The notes under the pieces are model-generated. The model did not search any database and was not told the DNA's origin. It saw nothing but the letters and a program-made list of their open reading frames with translations. The position numbers and the translations under genes are program-made. A stretch of DNA of 64,000 nt from Nissolia schottii (lineage: Eukaryota; Streptophyta; Magnoliopsida; Fabales; Fabaceae), in the NCBI GenBank assembly GCA_003254905.1, contig QANU01063588.1:5160-69159 (forward strand), read 5' to 3'. Positions 1 to 13,500 of the stretch are shown here, piece after piece (the first letter of the stretch is position 1; every line of letters begins with the position of its first letter).

Positions 1-1382
1 CATTTCATTTTCTTTCTTTATCTCATCATTACTTATAATTCTCTAAACCTTACTTTATCCTGAATGCATGGAATGCGTCACATACGGCATGTAATTGATA
101 TATTCACAACATTTTCCTCCTATACTCACCTAATTCAATTATCAATCCTAAGATAGCAAGTAAATATTAGAATATGCACTTCAAAGGTTTTCATAAAATT
201 TCCTGGTCTCAAATCATTATAACGGTAACTACATTTTCGCTCACCGACTGGAGCCTTCAGCATTTAACCCAAAAGCTCCCTGAACCGCCGCTCAGCCCGC
301 CGCCTAGCGCACCGCTCAGCGCGCCGCTCAGCGGACCGCTCAGCGCGGCGCTTAGCGCTGCGCCTAGCGCTGCGCTTAGCGCGCTCTAACGCCTTGTAAC
401 CTGCAGAAATTGGTTTTCTCTCTTTTCTCCTCCCTTTTTCCATGAAACTTGCCTGACTTTTCACCCCTCTTTAACATACAATAAATCTATCAAATCCAGG
501 TCACAGGACCCTTCAGAATTGTCTTCCTAAGCCTAGCATCAATTCTAGCAATTATAGGCATACATGCATAGAGACATACATACCCACAATTAAGCACATA
601 ATTCACCACAATCACCAAAGAGGTGTTAAACTAAAGATTACCCCACCTCCTAGCTAGCTCTTTGATGATTGAAGAAAGGTGGAATCAAGCCTTGCTTGCT
701 TGCTTAAGAATTTCTTGACCTAACATGAAAACCATGGAATAATTAGAAAACCTAGGCTATGGAGTCTTCTCACCAAGTGAAGAGAAACTCCTAGCTTTGC
801 TATTCACTTACCTTCTTGATTAATTTGAGAGTGAATTAGGATGATGAGAAGCAAAGGATGATTATGGAACTTAGGGGCTTTGGAGATTTAGGTTTTTGAA
901 ACTTAGGAAAGGAAGGAAAATGAATCCCTTATGCAAGTGTGTTTCTTCGTGGGGGAGAGGGGCTGCCCGTGGTCTTCTAATGGCCTGTGGCCCTAATTTC
1001 ATTTCAATTTTACCCTTAACGAGTTTTATGTCATGTTGGTTCATTAATTCTTTATGTCCGGACGTCCTAAAATTATTTCGGACATACCGGTGTGCCCTAT
1101 AAATTTTCCTTATTCCTATTTAAATTTTTCTTGAATTATTCTCACATTATTTTCATATTAGTGTATTTTACAGACTCCTTTGAGTTACACTTAAGTTCTA
1201 AAAATAGCCTAATACTACCCCAAACGTCACGAGATCGCAAAATTATTATTTTTACCTAATACGATAGACATTAAGTAAATTCTGTGAATTTTATTCCATT
1301 CTTATCTCATCTTTTCCTTATTAACATGTTCTTAATTATTTATTAAGTGAAATTTTTGGAAAGGGAAAAACTTGGGTTGTTA
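1..1382 (-). repeat. probable Ty3/gypsy LTR remnant cut by the window start
   Basis: On the minus strand the segment begins TGTAACAACCCAAG at 1382, a terminus common in plant Ty3/gypsy LTRs. No convincing gene lies in it. The short ORFs (for example at 896-1102) have no domain. The other end and any internal domain would be outside the window, so the length and TSD cannot be checked. The LTR assignment is an inference from one terminus. Confidence 0.35.
284..395. repeat. GC-rich degenerate CGCTCAGCG/CGCCTAGCG repeat
   Basis: About eleven imperfect copies of a 9-11 bp motif (CGCTCAGCG, CGCCTAGCG, CGCTTAGCG) lie in otherwise AT-rich DNA. The repeat forces Pro/Ala/Ser-rich (plus) and Arg/Ala/Ser-rich (minus) shadow ORFs that should not be taken as genes. 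The same core recurs in the U3 part of the solo LTR at 30765-31025, and a related GCTGCAGCG form occurs near 2950-3000. Confidence 0.6.
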
Positions 1383-3608
1383 CACGTGCTGCAGCTACAA
1401 GGAAAAGTAGCTCAAATAAAGAAATAAAAGAAAGAAAAGACAAATAATGCAGCAGAAAAAAGGAGCTTCAAAAAAGGGAAATGTTTTCTAAAAGGTAAGA
1501 AAGACAAATGTGCTGCAAGCACAGGAGGCGTCAGACGTGATAAAGAAAAGAAAAGATAAAAATAAAATGGAAGCGTCAGAATTTTGAAGAAAGAGAGAGA
1601 AAATTAAGGACGCTGCCTTTTTTCGCTGTTGATCATCAAGAAAGAGAAAGGAAAGAAATATCTTGTACAACAAATAAAGGAATATAGTACAAAAATGGTA
1701 CAAAAGGACATTGGACAAACCAATGAGGAATGGAAAACACATCAATGACTGCAAACGTTCTGAATTTTCAAACCTGCAACGGTCAGAAAAATTCAGTATA
1801 TAAAAAGAGGTGATGTGACCTATCAGAGGTAGAAAAAGAAGAGCCTAAAAAGTCTACTCTGAAATCCTCTATATAATCTCTTTTGTTCTGATTTGTGAGA
1901 AAAGCATTATTTTTTTTTTGTGAGTCTTTGAGAGTAAAGAAGGCAGAGTTTAGAGAAATTTTCTTTTTGAGAAAAACCATATTTGAATATCTGTGAGGAT
2001 CCTTTGAGAGTTTGTTTTAAATTGGTGTTTGTATTGGAAAATGTTTTGAAAGAATAGTGATTTAGGTGTTTGAAGAATTGGATGTAGATTTCTAACTATT
2101 AGGAATCAAACCAGTATAAATTCTGTGTGTGATCTTCTCTTCCCTTCACTATTTACATTTCCCTTCTTTCAAAAGAAATTCTGTTTTTCGATTAAGAAAA
2201 AGAACCTTTTCAGAAAACTTGTCTCCCATAATATAAGGGATATCTCCTAAAAGTTTAGGAGATAAATTTTCTAAAAAGAGTTTGATTTTTCAAGAAAGTA
2301 TTTGCTTAGATTCAACCTCCTTCTCTAAACCACACAAAACCATCAAATATGAATATCTATATGGCTTAATACTAATCATACGCATACAACATGAATATAT
2401 TTAATGCAAAGAAACATGTAGTCTCATGTAGTTCGAAAAATAGTTTCATGATTTTCTAAAAGTAGCTTCGTAAATATCTATTTCATAAATAAATATTTCT
2501 AAATAAATAATTATGAGAAAAAATTAAATAAAAGAATAATTAACTTCATAAATACATAAATAAAATAATAAATTTCACCTCCTAGGATTTTATAAAACAT
2601 GTATAAATAAAATAATGTTAAAATAAATAAAATAAATAAATAACTTTAAAAATAAATACATGGTCTAAAATAGACCATGAAGAAAGCCACTTATCTTAAT
2701 ATGGCTGAGTGCTAAGGAGCACTAAGCTGGGAGCTCCTAACACCCTACTTGGAGGCGCCGCTTCCCCACGAACGAAAACGAGAGGGAGAAAGATATAAAA
2801 AGATAACTGGAGTGAAAAGTCTTACAACAGTGTGACTTCTCAAGCTATGGAGTGAATTAACAAGTCTAAACACTCACGAGAAGGGGGATACCCCCTTCTA
2901 TAGCTGCAAACAATGTGGGACTAATTTCTCGACGTGTTGCAATGCTCCCTGGGCGCTGCAGCGCGCCCACACGTCGTGCCGCTGCAGCGTGCCTAGCGCA
3001 CTTGCTTTGCTGGCTTGCATCTCGCAGGAGATGCCCCTTGTGTCTCGCGCTAGACGCCTTTCTCTTTTTTTTCTTCTTTTTGCTTCTCTTCTAAGGGTCG
3101 TCTCAAAGATGTTACATGCATGATAGATGTTTTTGAGCAGAATCCATATTTTCCTTAGATGGGTGCAAAAGCAGAGGCAATGAGTGGAGTTTCCTTGTCT
3201 TGACGGTTTGAGGACTCTAGAATGTGAGAAGTCATGGAAATGAAAGTGAGAGTAGAAGAGTAAAGATTTAGAAAAATGAAAACTTTTTTATTAGAAGAAA
3301 GATGATTCTCGGAAATGAGAGAAGCAAAGAAAGAAGAATATGAGAAAAATGGATCTTAAATAAAAGAAAGAGAAAACTTCTTGAGGAAGAGTTCACAAAG
3401 GAGGAAGTGAGAGAGAAAAATGTGCTAAGTAAGGGATGTGAAGTGACTTGAAGAGATGCGTAATGATGATTTGAGAACCCGTGATAGTTACTTTTTGAAA
3501 TTTTTAATAGTATTATATTGAAGAATATGAAAAAATTATTTCTCTATCATAACTCAAACAAATATTTTCCCTTTTTATCCTTCAAGGAAAAATATTGGGG
3601 GCAACTTG
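1383..3608. other. gene-free, probably transposon-derived stretch
   Basis: No ORF with a recognisable domain. A TATA-like GTATATAAAAAG lies at 1796-1807, followed by U/A-rich leader-like DNA, and GC-rich CAGCGCGCC-type motifs occur near 2943-3060. Both resemble LTR U3/R sequence rather than a host gene. Nothing else can be supported. Confidence 0.3.
2659..2679. repeat. perfect 9-bp inverted repeat with 3-bp loop
   Basis: CATGGTCTA, spacer AAA, TAGACCATG. It is a perfect palindrome next to an A-rich tract. No gene is placed so that it would serve as a terminator or operator, and the function is unknown. Confidence 0.5.
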
Positions 3609-4574
3609 TTATACTAAAAATAAGAAAAGAAATCGAAAAGGCACAGGGGCCCAATTTTTAAAGATAGTAGTTAAGTAAAGAAAGGATGTGAAAACATTTC
3701 AAGTTTGAATGAGAGTTATGGAGACCTTTTTAAGGGATCGAGACGAGTGATCCTAGGAAGCTAAGATCCAAACGAAGAAGAAGGGCGACCAAGAAAGAGA
3801 TGATTGGTGACCTCTTTCAACCGCGAGTAAGATAGAAGAAAATAATTAACTCTCTCATATAGTGACTCATGAAGAGCGACCTGGTTGAAGACTTGGAAAT
3901 TTCAAGATAAGGAAAATCAAGATAATAACTTTAAGGACGACAAATGGACTAGCAAGGAGAAGATAACTATTAGCATCATGTTTTGAATTGGAGCCAAAAG
4001 AGAGGAAGTTAATCAGAGAGAAGTTGCATAACGGTTCGAAGAAGAAGCACTCAACAAAGTGGGACAAAGGCCATAGAACTCAACTGCACTAAGGACACGT
4101 GGCCAACATGCATCAAGGGCATTATTTCTATAAATATGCACCGTTAGCATAACATATTTTTCTAGAATGCACACTTGTAACTCCTCGCACACACTCACAA
4201 GTTCCTGTGACGCTCAAGTATAACAGAAAATCAAGTAATTTTCCATTTTACTTGCTTTCTATCATTTTAATTCCTAAGACTAGTATTTAATTTCCATTCT
4301 TTATTTTATTTCCTTTGTAATATAAGTACTATGTATTCACTTTCTCACAATAAAAGTTGTTATTCATCATCACATTAATTGAATACTTTAAATCCTTTTG
4401 TGTTCAAACCTTTGGTTCTTGAGTCTTGATCTTAAATCTTTTATTTCCAAACGAGCATTCTTGTTTTAGGACTCACTCATTAAGGGAATCGGGTTCGATT
4501 ATCCGAATTGAGAATTTGAACCAAATTTTTGTGGTGAAAGATTGTTAATTCGTTATCAACCAAAATTCCCACAA
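3609..4574 (+). repeat. LTR-like segment (possible 3' LTR of a gypsy element)
   Basis: A purine-rich tract with GGGGG (3594-3604) sits directly before TGTTATACTAAAAA, like a polypurine tract before a 3' LTR. Inside are a TATA box (TCTATAAATATGC, about 4127-4139) and an AATAAAAG polyadenylation-like signal near 4350, in the U3-R-U5 order. The right boundary, near CCCACA at 4574, is uncertain. No TSD or internal coding region was found, so this is an inference from layout. Confidence 0.38.
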
Positions 4575-7500
4575 AACCTAATAATAAATAAAAAATAATA
4601 ATATATTCCTATAATCAAGCTATATTAGTTTGTATGTGTCAAAAAGGCAATATTTACTTGTACAAATTTAAAATCAAGGTTACGTTAATTAAATTCCCAA
4701 AACATTTTCACTAAATAATCGGTTAGAATATTCCTATAATCAAGGCCATTTTAAATTAATTTCGAATTTTAAATAAAGTGATCCCATAAAGCTTATTGGA
4801 TTAATTCTTATCTTTTTCTTTTGACATTCCATGTTGTACTTGACGTGTTATTTATTATGACAATGTGGTATCACTTGTCATTTAATAATAATTGCTTTTG
4901 TTAAAACCAAAGCATTTGTTTTGTCTTACAACTTAATGAAATTGCATCTTACAATTTATGCAATGACATATTTTTTTTAAACAGGTGCATTACACGGACT
5001 ATTAAAAATTAGTAAAAATGAAAAGATTAAGTATGATTTTAGTCTTTAAAAAATTATAAATCTTGTATTTTACTTTTGAAAAAAAATTGTTGGAAAATAG
5101 TGCTTGACAAATTTTTTTGGGATCTAATCCTTACCGTCATGTTGGATCATTAACTACTGACGTGAAAGTTAACTAGACCACGTGACATGTCGTGTGTCAA
5201 TTTTGTGCAAAACTATTTCTTAACAATTTTTTTAAAAAATAAAACATAAAATTTATAATTTTTTAGAAAGTGAAAAGATATTTATCCCAATAGGAATTAC
5301 TCTCATCATACCTGGCCTTAATTAATTGTATAAAAAAATCTCCTCCATGGCAAATATATGGTGACAACTTCAAGTCAGGAGTAGCACTCATTGCATTAAT
5401 TTGGAGAATCCTATATACATGACATGAAAATTGCATTATTGTGTTTGGGAAGGGAAATCAATTGAAAATCATGAATGGAAGGTGGAAACTAGCTAGAAGA
5501 GTATTTCATACATATCTATGTAACATCATCCTGAAGAATCTTACGTGAACAATATTGGTATATGTCAGCATACGAAAGAAACATATATACTAGAAAGTGG
5601 TAACATACATGAAGAGCACCATAGTGATAATAAAAGTCACCTCATGGGGGTTTTCCTAATTATTAGCATTCAATCTTGGTATAGAATATCTGCCACAGAT
5701 TTTGTCTCTCTCCTCTCTCTATATGGTAAAGTATATATAATATCTTCACACCTCCTCAACCGCCATATATATTTGCAATTGACGTATACTACAGTATACT
5801 CGTGGAAAGAGATTCAAAACTAATAATTAGGCGAAAAGCATTCAATGATCTAATTCCATCTTATTCACTCATTTTAATTATCATACAACTCGCCGATTAA
5901 TTAGCACTGCTAGAAAGGGTGTAGAAAGTTATTTCATGCTAATTCAGCTAAACTACTTTTTATTTATTTATTATATATATAAAAATAATTCAGAGGAAGC
6001 TCCTTTTTATTTAAAAACATGAACACATTATCAGCCAAAACACTAAATAATATTGTTGTTGTCTAGCGCAGGGTAAAGGGTAATATGTAATATCTAAATT
6101 AGAATTGATCATTTTCTCTCTTTCTTTGTTAGTAATTATAAAAAGTGCAGTAGAGAATGGTAGGATGAGATGAAGAACACATTGATTAGTGGTTATAAAT
6201 TTGATTAGTTAACTATGATAAGATGTTATAGACTTATTAATCAATTTAACTTTGATTAGCCATAAACTTTAATTATTCGTTATTTTAATTAAACGTTATA
6301 GATTTGACTAATTGACTTGACTTTGATTAAACTTGATAAGTTAATTTAATTTCAATTGTCCGTTATAAAAGGTTAAAGATGAAATAGATAATCTGAAGTA
6401 TAATATTTTAAAATGGACCAAAAATTATAATTCGTCCGAGATCACAAAATTTTGAGTCAACTAAAACTTGTTTCATGTTCTCAAGTCTCAAAAGTATATA
6501 GTAATAATAATACGTATACCAAAGAGATAAGTTAGAAAACCATGAAAGAAGGTAAGGGTCATAAATTAAATAAAATTTATTTCTTACTATAGAATAGGGA
6601 TAGATCTGGCTTGTGGCTTCCATGCGACTTCCACACATAAAGTTCAGAGTTCAGTGCATCAAAACATTTCTCAAAATTCAATTCAAAGGAGGCAAGTAGA
6701 CAACGCTTTGACCTTATCACCTTTGCCAAACTGAGAAAGATGAAGACAAAGGCCACGTGCTGCGATCATCTCATGTAGGCCAAAGAGAGAATAGTATTAA
6801 TTAGTCCTTTACATTAATAAACTAATTGTTGATCACATTTATATAGTGCTGAGATAAAATCTTATGCAAATAATCATCATTGATATTGATCAAGTTGACA
6901 CGTTGATGAAACAAAGTGCTCCTCCTCCCTCCTCACTCCTCACATAAGCCGCTGAAAATCTTCCGCGTGGTTATGAAATAGGCTGTTTCTCAGTGACCCC
7001 GGGATCCCTCTTATATTAATAATGTTTACGAAGAATTGTATTATAAACTTAAATGATCAGTAAATTTTTAAATATTATATAAGTTTATTCTTTTAAAGAT
7101 TTGACAAATAAAAAATTTGTTAAAATCATATATAAAAAAATATTTGATGAATTTAATTTTAAAATTTATCAAAAATATAAAAATTTAGTAAGAGAGAATA
7201 TTTACTCCATTAAGCATGTGAGAAATCACATATAAAATATATGTTGAATATATTTATGTTTATCCAAAATAATATTCCAACTTCTATAATTAAAAGAACC
7301 TATTACATATTAAAAGCTAAAATATCATTTTGTGTGATAAAAATATATTTAACATGTCAATCTATGATCATACTAAAAAATTTTTGCGTGGAGATTTGCC
7401 CCCCAAAAAAAATACAAAGTCAATCTTCAAAGTTGTCTCTAAAATTTGCATCATGCCAACTTCTTCCCTAATCATATTAATCTCTAATGTTATTAAAAAT

Positions 7501-8747
7501 TAGTTAAGTTAATCATTCAATATTAATCAAATTAATTCCTTTCAAAAATTAACTTAATTAGATTTAACAATTTCATAAACTCATGTAATTATTTCTATCT
7601 AACCCCACCAAAGAGTCAAAAAGTATATGTTTGCATTGTTGACCTTGTCGTTCCCTATCTGACCCTTGACCTGGGATTTCAACGGCTGTGATCCTCTGAT
7701 CCAAAAAGAATTTGTCATCTTGGGTTCCGCCAGGCCCATTGGGGCCCACTTTGCAGCTGTCTGCCGCACAAGGGCAGGATCAAAGGGAAAGAGGGGGTCC
7801 ATGGGCTGGGTTGGAACTTGAAAACCCAACAAACTCTGGCCCATGCTCAATCCACTAGCCATACTTGCTATAAATAATTAGCAAAAATGTGTGTGGTGTA
7901 TCATATAAGATAGGATCGGAAGGAAATTGGGGGAAGAGTACGCTAAATTCCAAACATTTGTTTATGACATGGGTGCTGTTGAACTGGCCAATACTTTGCA
8001 TTATTGCTTTGGAGTTATTCACAAGATTCCAAATATTCAAGTTACATATGAGATAAAGTTAACCAACCAAGGGAAATTAGGTCGATTTTGATCATAAATT
8101 AGCTTTTGTTGTTGCTAATTAATGTCTAGGAGTTTCTTGATTGAGAGCCTATTGATGTGCTTTTAAGATTAGGGATTAAGCTAGGTTAGGTAATTCTAGT
8201 TTAGCCCGTTACTAACTATATATGATTCCAAAAACTATTAAAAATATTTCCCCTTTTTATTTCCTTTCAACTTTCAAGGGAAAAAAAGAGGACAAATAAA
8301 ATAAAAATAGAAGAGTGAAGTTTAAGTTCGTATTTTAATTTTCACCATACTAGTGCAATATGATGAGATAGTTTGTCACTTCCTATGCATTTGATTTTGT
8401 AATTCTTTATGGTATCTCTAGCTAGCAAGTTGCTTGAATAAATGAATGTTTAGTCATTATTGGGCTAGGAAAAGAAAAGGTTTGGATATTTTTCTCTTTT
8501 GTTTTTTTCTAATTTCCAAAGGGATTCATTATGAAGATAGCAAAGATATCCCCCCAAAGAAAAAGTTAAAAATAAAAAGGTCATATTAACCTAAAAGCAA
8601 AAGATATATGATCACTTATCCACAAATACAAGTTAAAATAGTTTTCTTCACTTTCATGCCATTAGGACATGCTGTTGATCAGATTGATTATTTTTTTAAT
8701 ACACCTATTGTACCACATTAAAAGTTATGTTCAATTAAATATTACAT
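4575..8747. other. AT-rich intergenic DNA without supported genes
   Basis: Only short ORFs without domains occur. A less AT-rich patch at 7640-7862 carries an 87-codon minus-strand ORF (MASGLSMGQSL...). It has no motif I recognise and I do not call it. No tRNA or rRNA sequence was seen. Confidence 0.5.
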
Positions 8748-8752
8748 GTTTA

Positions 8753-9167
8753 TGAAAGGGTTTTGATTGGTATTTAACAGTGGAATTTAACGGAATAGTA
8801 CACTTGATAATTGTTTGTGTAAAAAGGGAAAGTAATAAAGGAAACAAAAAAGGAGATAAATATTCTCCTAAGAAGGAATTTGCAAGGCTCAAGTATTGCA
8901 CTCTGCAGTGTGACAGACCTGCAATATTGAGGTATAGGGATCAGAGAATTGGCTAATGAAGGAAAGGAATAAGATGGAAGCAGAGAGAGAAAGAGAGAAA
9001 GAGAGAATGACGTACCAAATCCGTGATGATCCTACAGCTAGTACCCCTCCATTGCCTCATCATGTGCATCATCTGGCACGTGCCCTCCTTGACTAACTAA
9101 CTCAAAATTGTCCATCTTGCCCTGTAGATTGGTTGCTTGGTCCTTATTGCCCTTAGTCATCGTGACA
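8753..9167 (-). repeat. 3' LTR of the gypsy element (415 bp)
   Basis: Read on the minus strand it begins TGTCACGATGACT and ends CCCTTTCA. It aligns throughout with 13501-13948 but lacks about 35-40 bp, after TACCCCTCCATT, that the other LTR retains. Confidence 0.92.
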
Positions 9168-9182
9168 ATACCCTCCCCATTA
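9168..9182 (-). other. polypurine tract of the gypsy element
   Basis: On the minus strand ATGGGGAGGGTAT lies directly next to the 3' LTR, the expected place for priming plus-strand cDNA synthesis. Confidence 0.65.
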
Positions 9183-9274
9183 GTAACAACCTTGACCTCA
9201 AGGTTGAAGGAAGGAAAAGCCTCCTGCATATCATCAATGTTTTCCCATGTGGTTGCGTCTGGAGATGTTTGTTG

Positions 9275-12200
9275 CTAGTGAACAAGGACTTGTGGTATCT
9301 GCAAGTAACCTCTTTGCAAGATTCTGGTAGCCAATACTTGTTGTGACATCAGTATGGGTCCCTGAGCAAGGCTCCACTTTTGAAGAGGAATGTAGGGCTC
9401 AGCAGCCTCACCCCTGAACGTTTTCAACGTTGAGGCATAGAAAACATGATGGGTTTTGGCTTCAGGAGGAAGTTCCAATTTGTATGCAACTGTGCCAAGT
9501 CTGGCTAGAACTTTGAAAGGCCTAAAGTATCTGAGTGACAACTTTTGGTTGAGTCTCTTGGCCATGGTTTGCTGTTGATATGGCTTCAACTTAACCAGCT
9601 CTAAGTCTCCAACTTGAAGCTCAAAGTGCTTGTGCTTTTTACCAGCAAAGTACTTCATGTGGTGCTGAGCTTTTGCCAAGTTGGACTTCAATTGTTACAA
9701 GACATTATCCCTTTTGAGGACAGCATGTTGCACTATGGCTGAGTCTTTTGCATAAACTTGATATTAATGATAGTAAGAGGGTCTCAGCCAAACAAGACTT
9801 TGAATGGAGGCATTCCTATGCTGTTATGATGACTGGTATTGTACCAGTATTGGGCCCAAGGAAGGAGATTAACCCAGTGCTTAGGTTTGTCAAAACAAAA
9901 GCATCGAATGTACATTTCCAATGTTTTGTTTAAGACTCCACTCTGGCCATCCGTTTGTGGATAATATGTTAAGCTCATTGCCATAGTAGTGCCCTATAGT
10001 TTCCATAGTTTCTTCCAAAATGAGCTAAGGAAAACCTTGTCTCGATCGGAAACTATTGATTTGGGAATCCCATGAACCTTAACCACAGTAAAGACGAAGG
10101 CCTCCTCAACAACTTGCGTGCTATTGAAATCTACCTTAAGTGGAATGAAGTGTGCAAATTTAGATAATTAATTCACTATAACCATAATAACAGTGAATCC
10201 ATGGGATGGTGGCAACCCTATGATGAAGTCCATTGCTATGTCCTCCCATACTTGGTTAGGAATAGGTAATGGGTTTAAGAGTCTAGTTGGTAATGTTGTT
10301 TTAGTCTTCGCTTATTGGCAAATTTTACAATTCTGGACAAAAGACTTGATGTCCTGCTACATGTTAGGCCAATATAATTGGGAGCAGATCCCAGAGATTA
10401 TTTTCGTAATCCCCGAATGGCCTCTAAAAAAGCTACCATGAAATTCTCCCATAATTTTTTATAGCAGCCTCAGTTTGTTAAGGATTACCACTCTGTTCTT
10501 CCACTGTAGAATCCCACCTTGGGTGGTAAAAGGAGTTGCAGCTGCGGGCTTGGATGCGAAGTTACCCATAATTGCTTGCAACTATGGGTCTTCTTTAATC
10601 CCTAACCTCACCTCTTTGAGCTAACTTTGGACCGATTCTGAAATGGCCATGTTCAAGCTATGGGAAAGAGCATCTGCTACCCCGTTTTCCTTGCCCGATT
10701 TGTACAAAATGGTGAAGTCACATTCCAAAAATTTGGGAAGCTATTGCTGCTGCTCGGGAGTGCGTAGAGAAGAATCTAGGAGTTCCTTCAAGCTTTTCTA
10801 ATAAGTTTTATGGTAAATTTATGACCCAAAAAATAATGGCGAAACTTAGCAATGGCTTAAGTGATCGCATATAATTCTCTATACACTGATTGTTTCTGCT
10901 ACCCATTGGATTATTTTCTTTGAAAAGTATGCTACAGGATGCCTTGCTTGCAACAGAATAGCCCCAACTCCGATACTGGAGGCGTCGGTTTCTAGAGTAA
11001 AAGGTTTAACAAAATTAGGAAGTGCTAAAAAATGTGTTGTGGTGAGAGCATCCTGTAAGATCTAGAAGGATTCCTTTGTGTCCTTTGGTCCATTTAAACG
11101 TATCCTTCTTCAGCAAGTCAGTTAAAGGAGAAGCTAGGGAGGCATATTTCTTGATGAATCATTGATAATAACTTGTGAGGCCTAAAATTCCCCTAAGTTG
11201 TTTCAAAGACGTTGGTATTGGCCACTCTTGAATGGCACAAATTTTCTCCTTGTCCATTGCAACACCAGCTCGGGATATAGTGTCGCCTCGGTAGTCAATC
11301 TCTATTGCACCAAAGGAACACTTGGATAATTTAGCAAAGAGATGCTCACGCTACAGCACTTGCAAGACCATTTCCAAATGTTGCAAATGGGAACCCAAAT
11401 CTGAGCTATAAATCAATATATCGTCAGTATTTTGTTTATAAGGCTTTGAAATGTCGGTGGTGTGTTGGTAAGGCCCGAAAGGCATGACCAACCACTCATA
11501 GCGGCCTTGGTGGGCCCAAAAGGATACTTTGTACCGACCCTCCTGGTTGACGAGGATTTGGTGGTAGTCGGATCTCAAATATAAGTTAGAGAAATATGTT
11601 GCGCCATGTAATTCATCAATGACGTTGTCCACTGTAAGAATAGGAAAGTTATCCTTAATTGTGAGAGCATTGAGGGCTCTATAATAAGTACAAAATCTCC
11701 AATTCTCATCTTTTTTCTTAACCAATAGAATGGGAGAGGAGAAAGGGTTGTTATTTGGTTGAATAATGCCTTTGCCCAACATTTCTTGAATCATCTTTTC
11801 AATGTGCTCTTTTTGACTATGTAGATATTAGTAAGGCTTCACCTTAACTGGGTTGGAACCTTCCAACAATGGAATAGAGTGATCATGATTTTGAGTGGGA
11901 GGAAGTCCAGTTGGAATGGAAAAAAACTTTCCTATAAGCCTGCAATAGGATTGTTAGTTCAGGTTCTATCTGCTCAGGCAATTTTAGTTGAGGTTGCTAC
12001 ACAATGTCAGCCTCCTGTGAAATCTGAATGGTTTTAGCATTCAACTATGGCCTCAGTCATGTGGAGAGGCTAGTTGGATGATATTTATCACCTTGCAGCA
12101 AATTTTTCTCACCCTTGTAGTAAAATTGAATATTAATATCCCTATAATCATGAATGTGGGGACTTAAGGTGGACAACCAATTTGTGCCAATTATTAAGTC

Positions 12201-13341
12201 ATCACCTGAGACCGGTGATAAGAAAATAGGTAGCTCCATTTGGGCTCCTTGAATATTAATAGCGATCTTGTTGATATAGCCTTCAGTCTCAAATCGGTTA
12301 CCATTTCCCACCATAACACATAGCTTAGAACTTTATTCCACTTTAAGCTTCAAGAACCTTGCCAATCTCAGTTTGAGGAAGTTGTCACTCCTTCCACCAT
12401 CTACCATAACTTGAATTATAGTACCATTAAGGTTAGTAGCAAACCTTATAGTCCTTTCCTTTTGAACACCTTCAAAAGCATCTAGTAATAAATGGAGATC
12501 CTCGACAAGCATCTCAACAGTTGTAGTAGGATTTTCTAGTGGTTCTGGTAATGTCATTATTGGTTTTGGTTCTGATTCATCCTCCTTGTCTTGTAGAGTC
12601 ATAAGATATCGATTTGGACATCTGTGAGTGCTAGTGAACTTTTCATCGCATATATAGCATTGCCCTCTTTCCCGCTGAAGTTGCGTCTCGACTGCACTCA
12701 TGTGCTTGATCTGATTTGGTTTGAAATTCAATTTCATGTTTGGGGTGGGAAGTAGTGGGTTTAGATTGGATTTGGGTGGATAGTTTGCATCATTGGTTTT
12801 GGGTGGATAATTTGCGGGGTTGGGTTGAGGTGGTGTGTAAGTAGTTGATCTTAGGGTAGTGTTTTGGGAAGTGATGTTAGATTGGTCAGGCTTGGGGTGA
12901 TTTGTGTAGCGGCAATTAATATTCAGAGGCAATTCCAGTTTGTTACAATTTGAATAAAGCCCCTTCGGGACAATCAAAGGGGGAAGGCCCAAATTCATTC
13001 TCTAATGCACGTAATAGTGCATTCCATGACATGAATGGAGTAGTTTTTTTTTTGAATCATTTGGTACCAGGAAATTACATCTTGTTCAAAATGCATCGAT
13101 GCAATAGTTAATGTCTCTTCATCAAGAGTACCATAGTAATCAAAGAATTGTTCTACCTTAAAAATCCATGCCATAACATCTGAACCATTAAACTTACGAA
13201 AATCCAATTTGACATTCTTGACCTGGAAGACAGTATGAGTATGATTCGACGTAGAGGAATTAGAGTGAGGTCCACCATGAAGCTGATTCTAATTCTAAAG
13301 CAGGGCTTCTGCCAAAGCTTTGAGTCACTCCATACAAGCAT
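9275..13341 (-). pseudogene. gypsy Gag-Pol polyprotein remnant
   Basis: Pieces in order on the minus strand: Gag (13207-12995, with MDFRKFNGSDVMAWIFKVEQ); a chromovirus-type zinc knuckle C-x2-C-x8-H-x-C near 12659-12618; a protease whose active site reads VDGGRSDNF instead of D-S/T-G (about 12390); RT (11794-11351, with NPFSSPILLVKKKD and DDILIYS); an RT/RNase H continuation with LFAKLSKCSFG near 11330; integrase core end (9984-9784, YYPQTDGQSG); and the integrase C-terminal region (9691-9275, FHVFYAS-like HHVFYASTLK). Multiple stops and frameshifts separate the pieces, so no functional product is possible. Confidence 0.9.
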
Positions 13342-13500
13342 TGGCAGCTTCTTCTACTTGCGTCGTGTGAGCACATTGTTCTTGGTCACAGAGGTCCAAT
13401 AGATCCATCGTGCGTTTGACTTTAGCCTCTTGGGCTCGTAGATCTGCTACCATCGTGGTCATAAGCATGTTGTCAGCCATAATGGCTCAATGGGCACCAA

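Noticed and set aside
174..464. ORFs on both strands with Pro/Ser/Ala or Arg/Ala/Ser repeats
   Set aside because: They are produced by the CGCTCAGCG repeat, show no domain and have no gene context.
2659..2679. Palindrome as terminator or operator
   Set aside because: No bacterial-type gene is next to it and there is no T tract typical of a terminator.
7599..7862. 87-codon minus-strand ORF in a less AT-rich patch
   Set aside because: No recognisable motif, no paralogue in the window and no promoter evidence.
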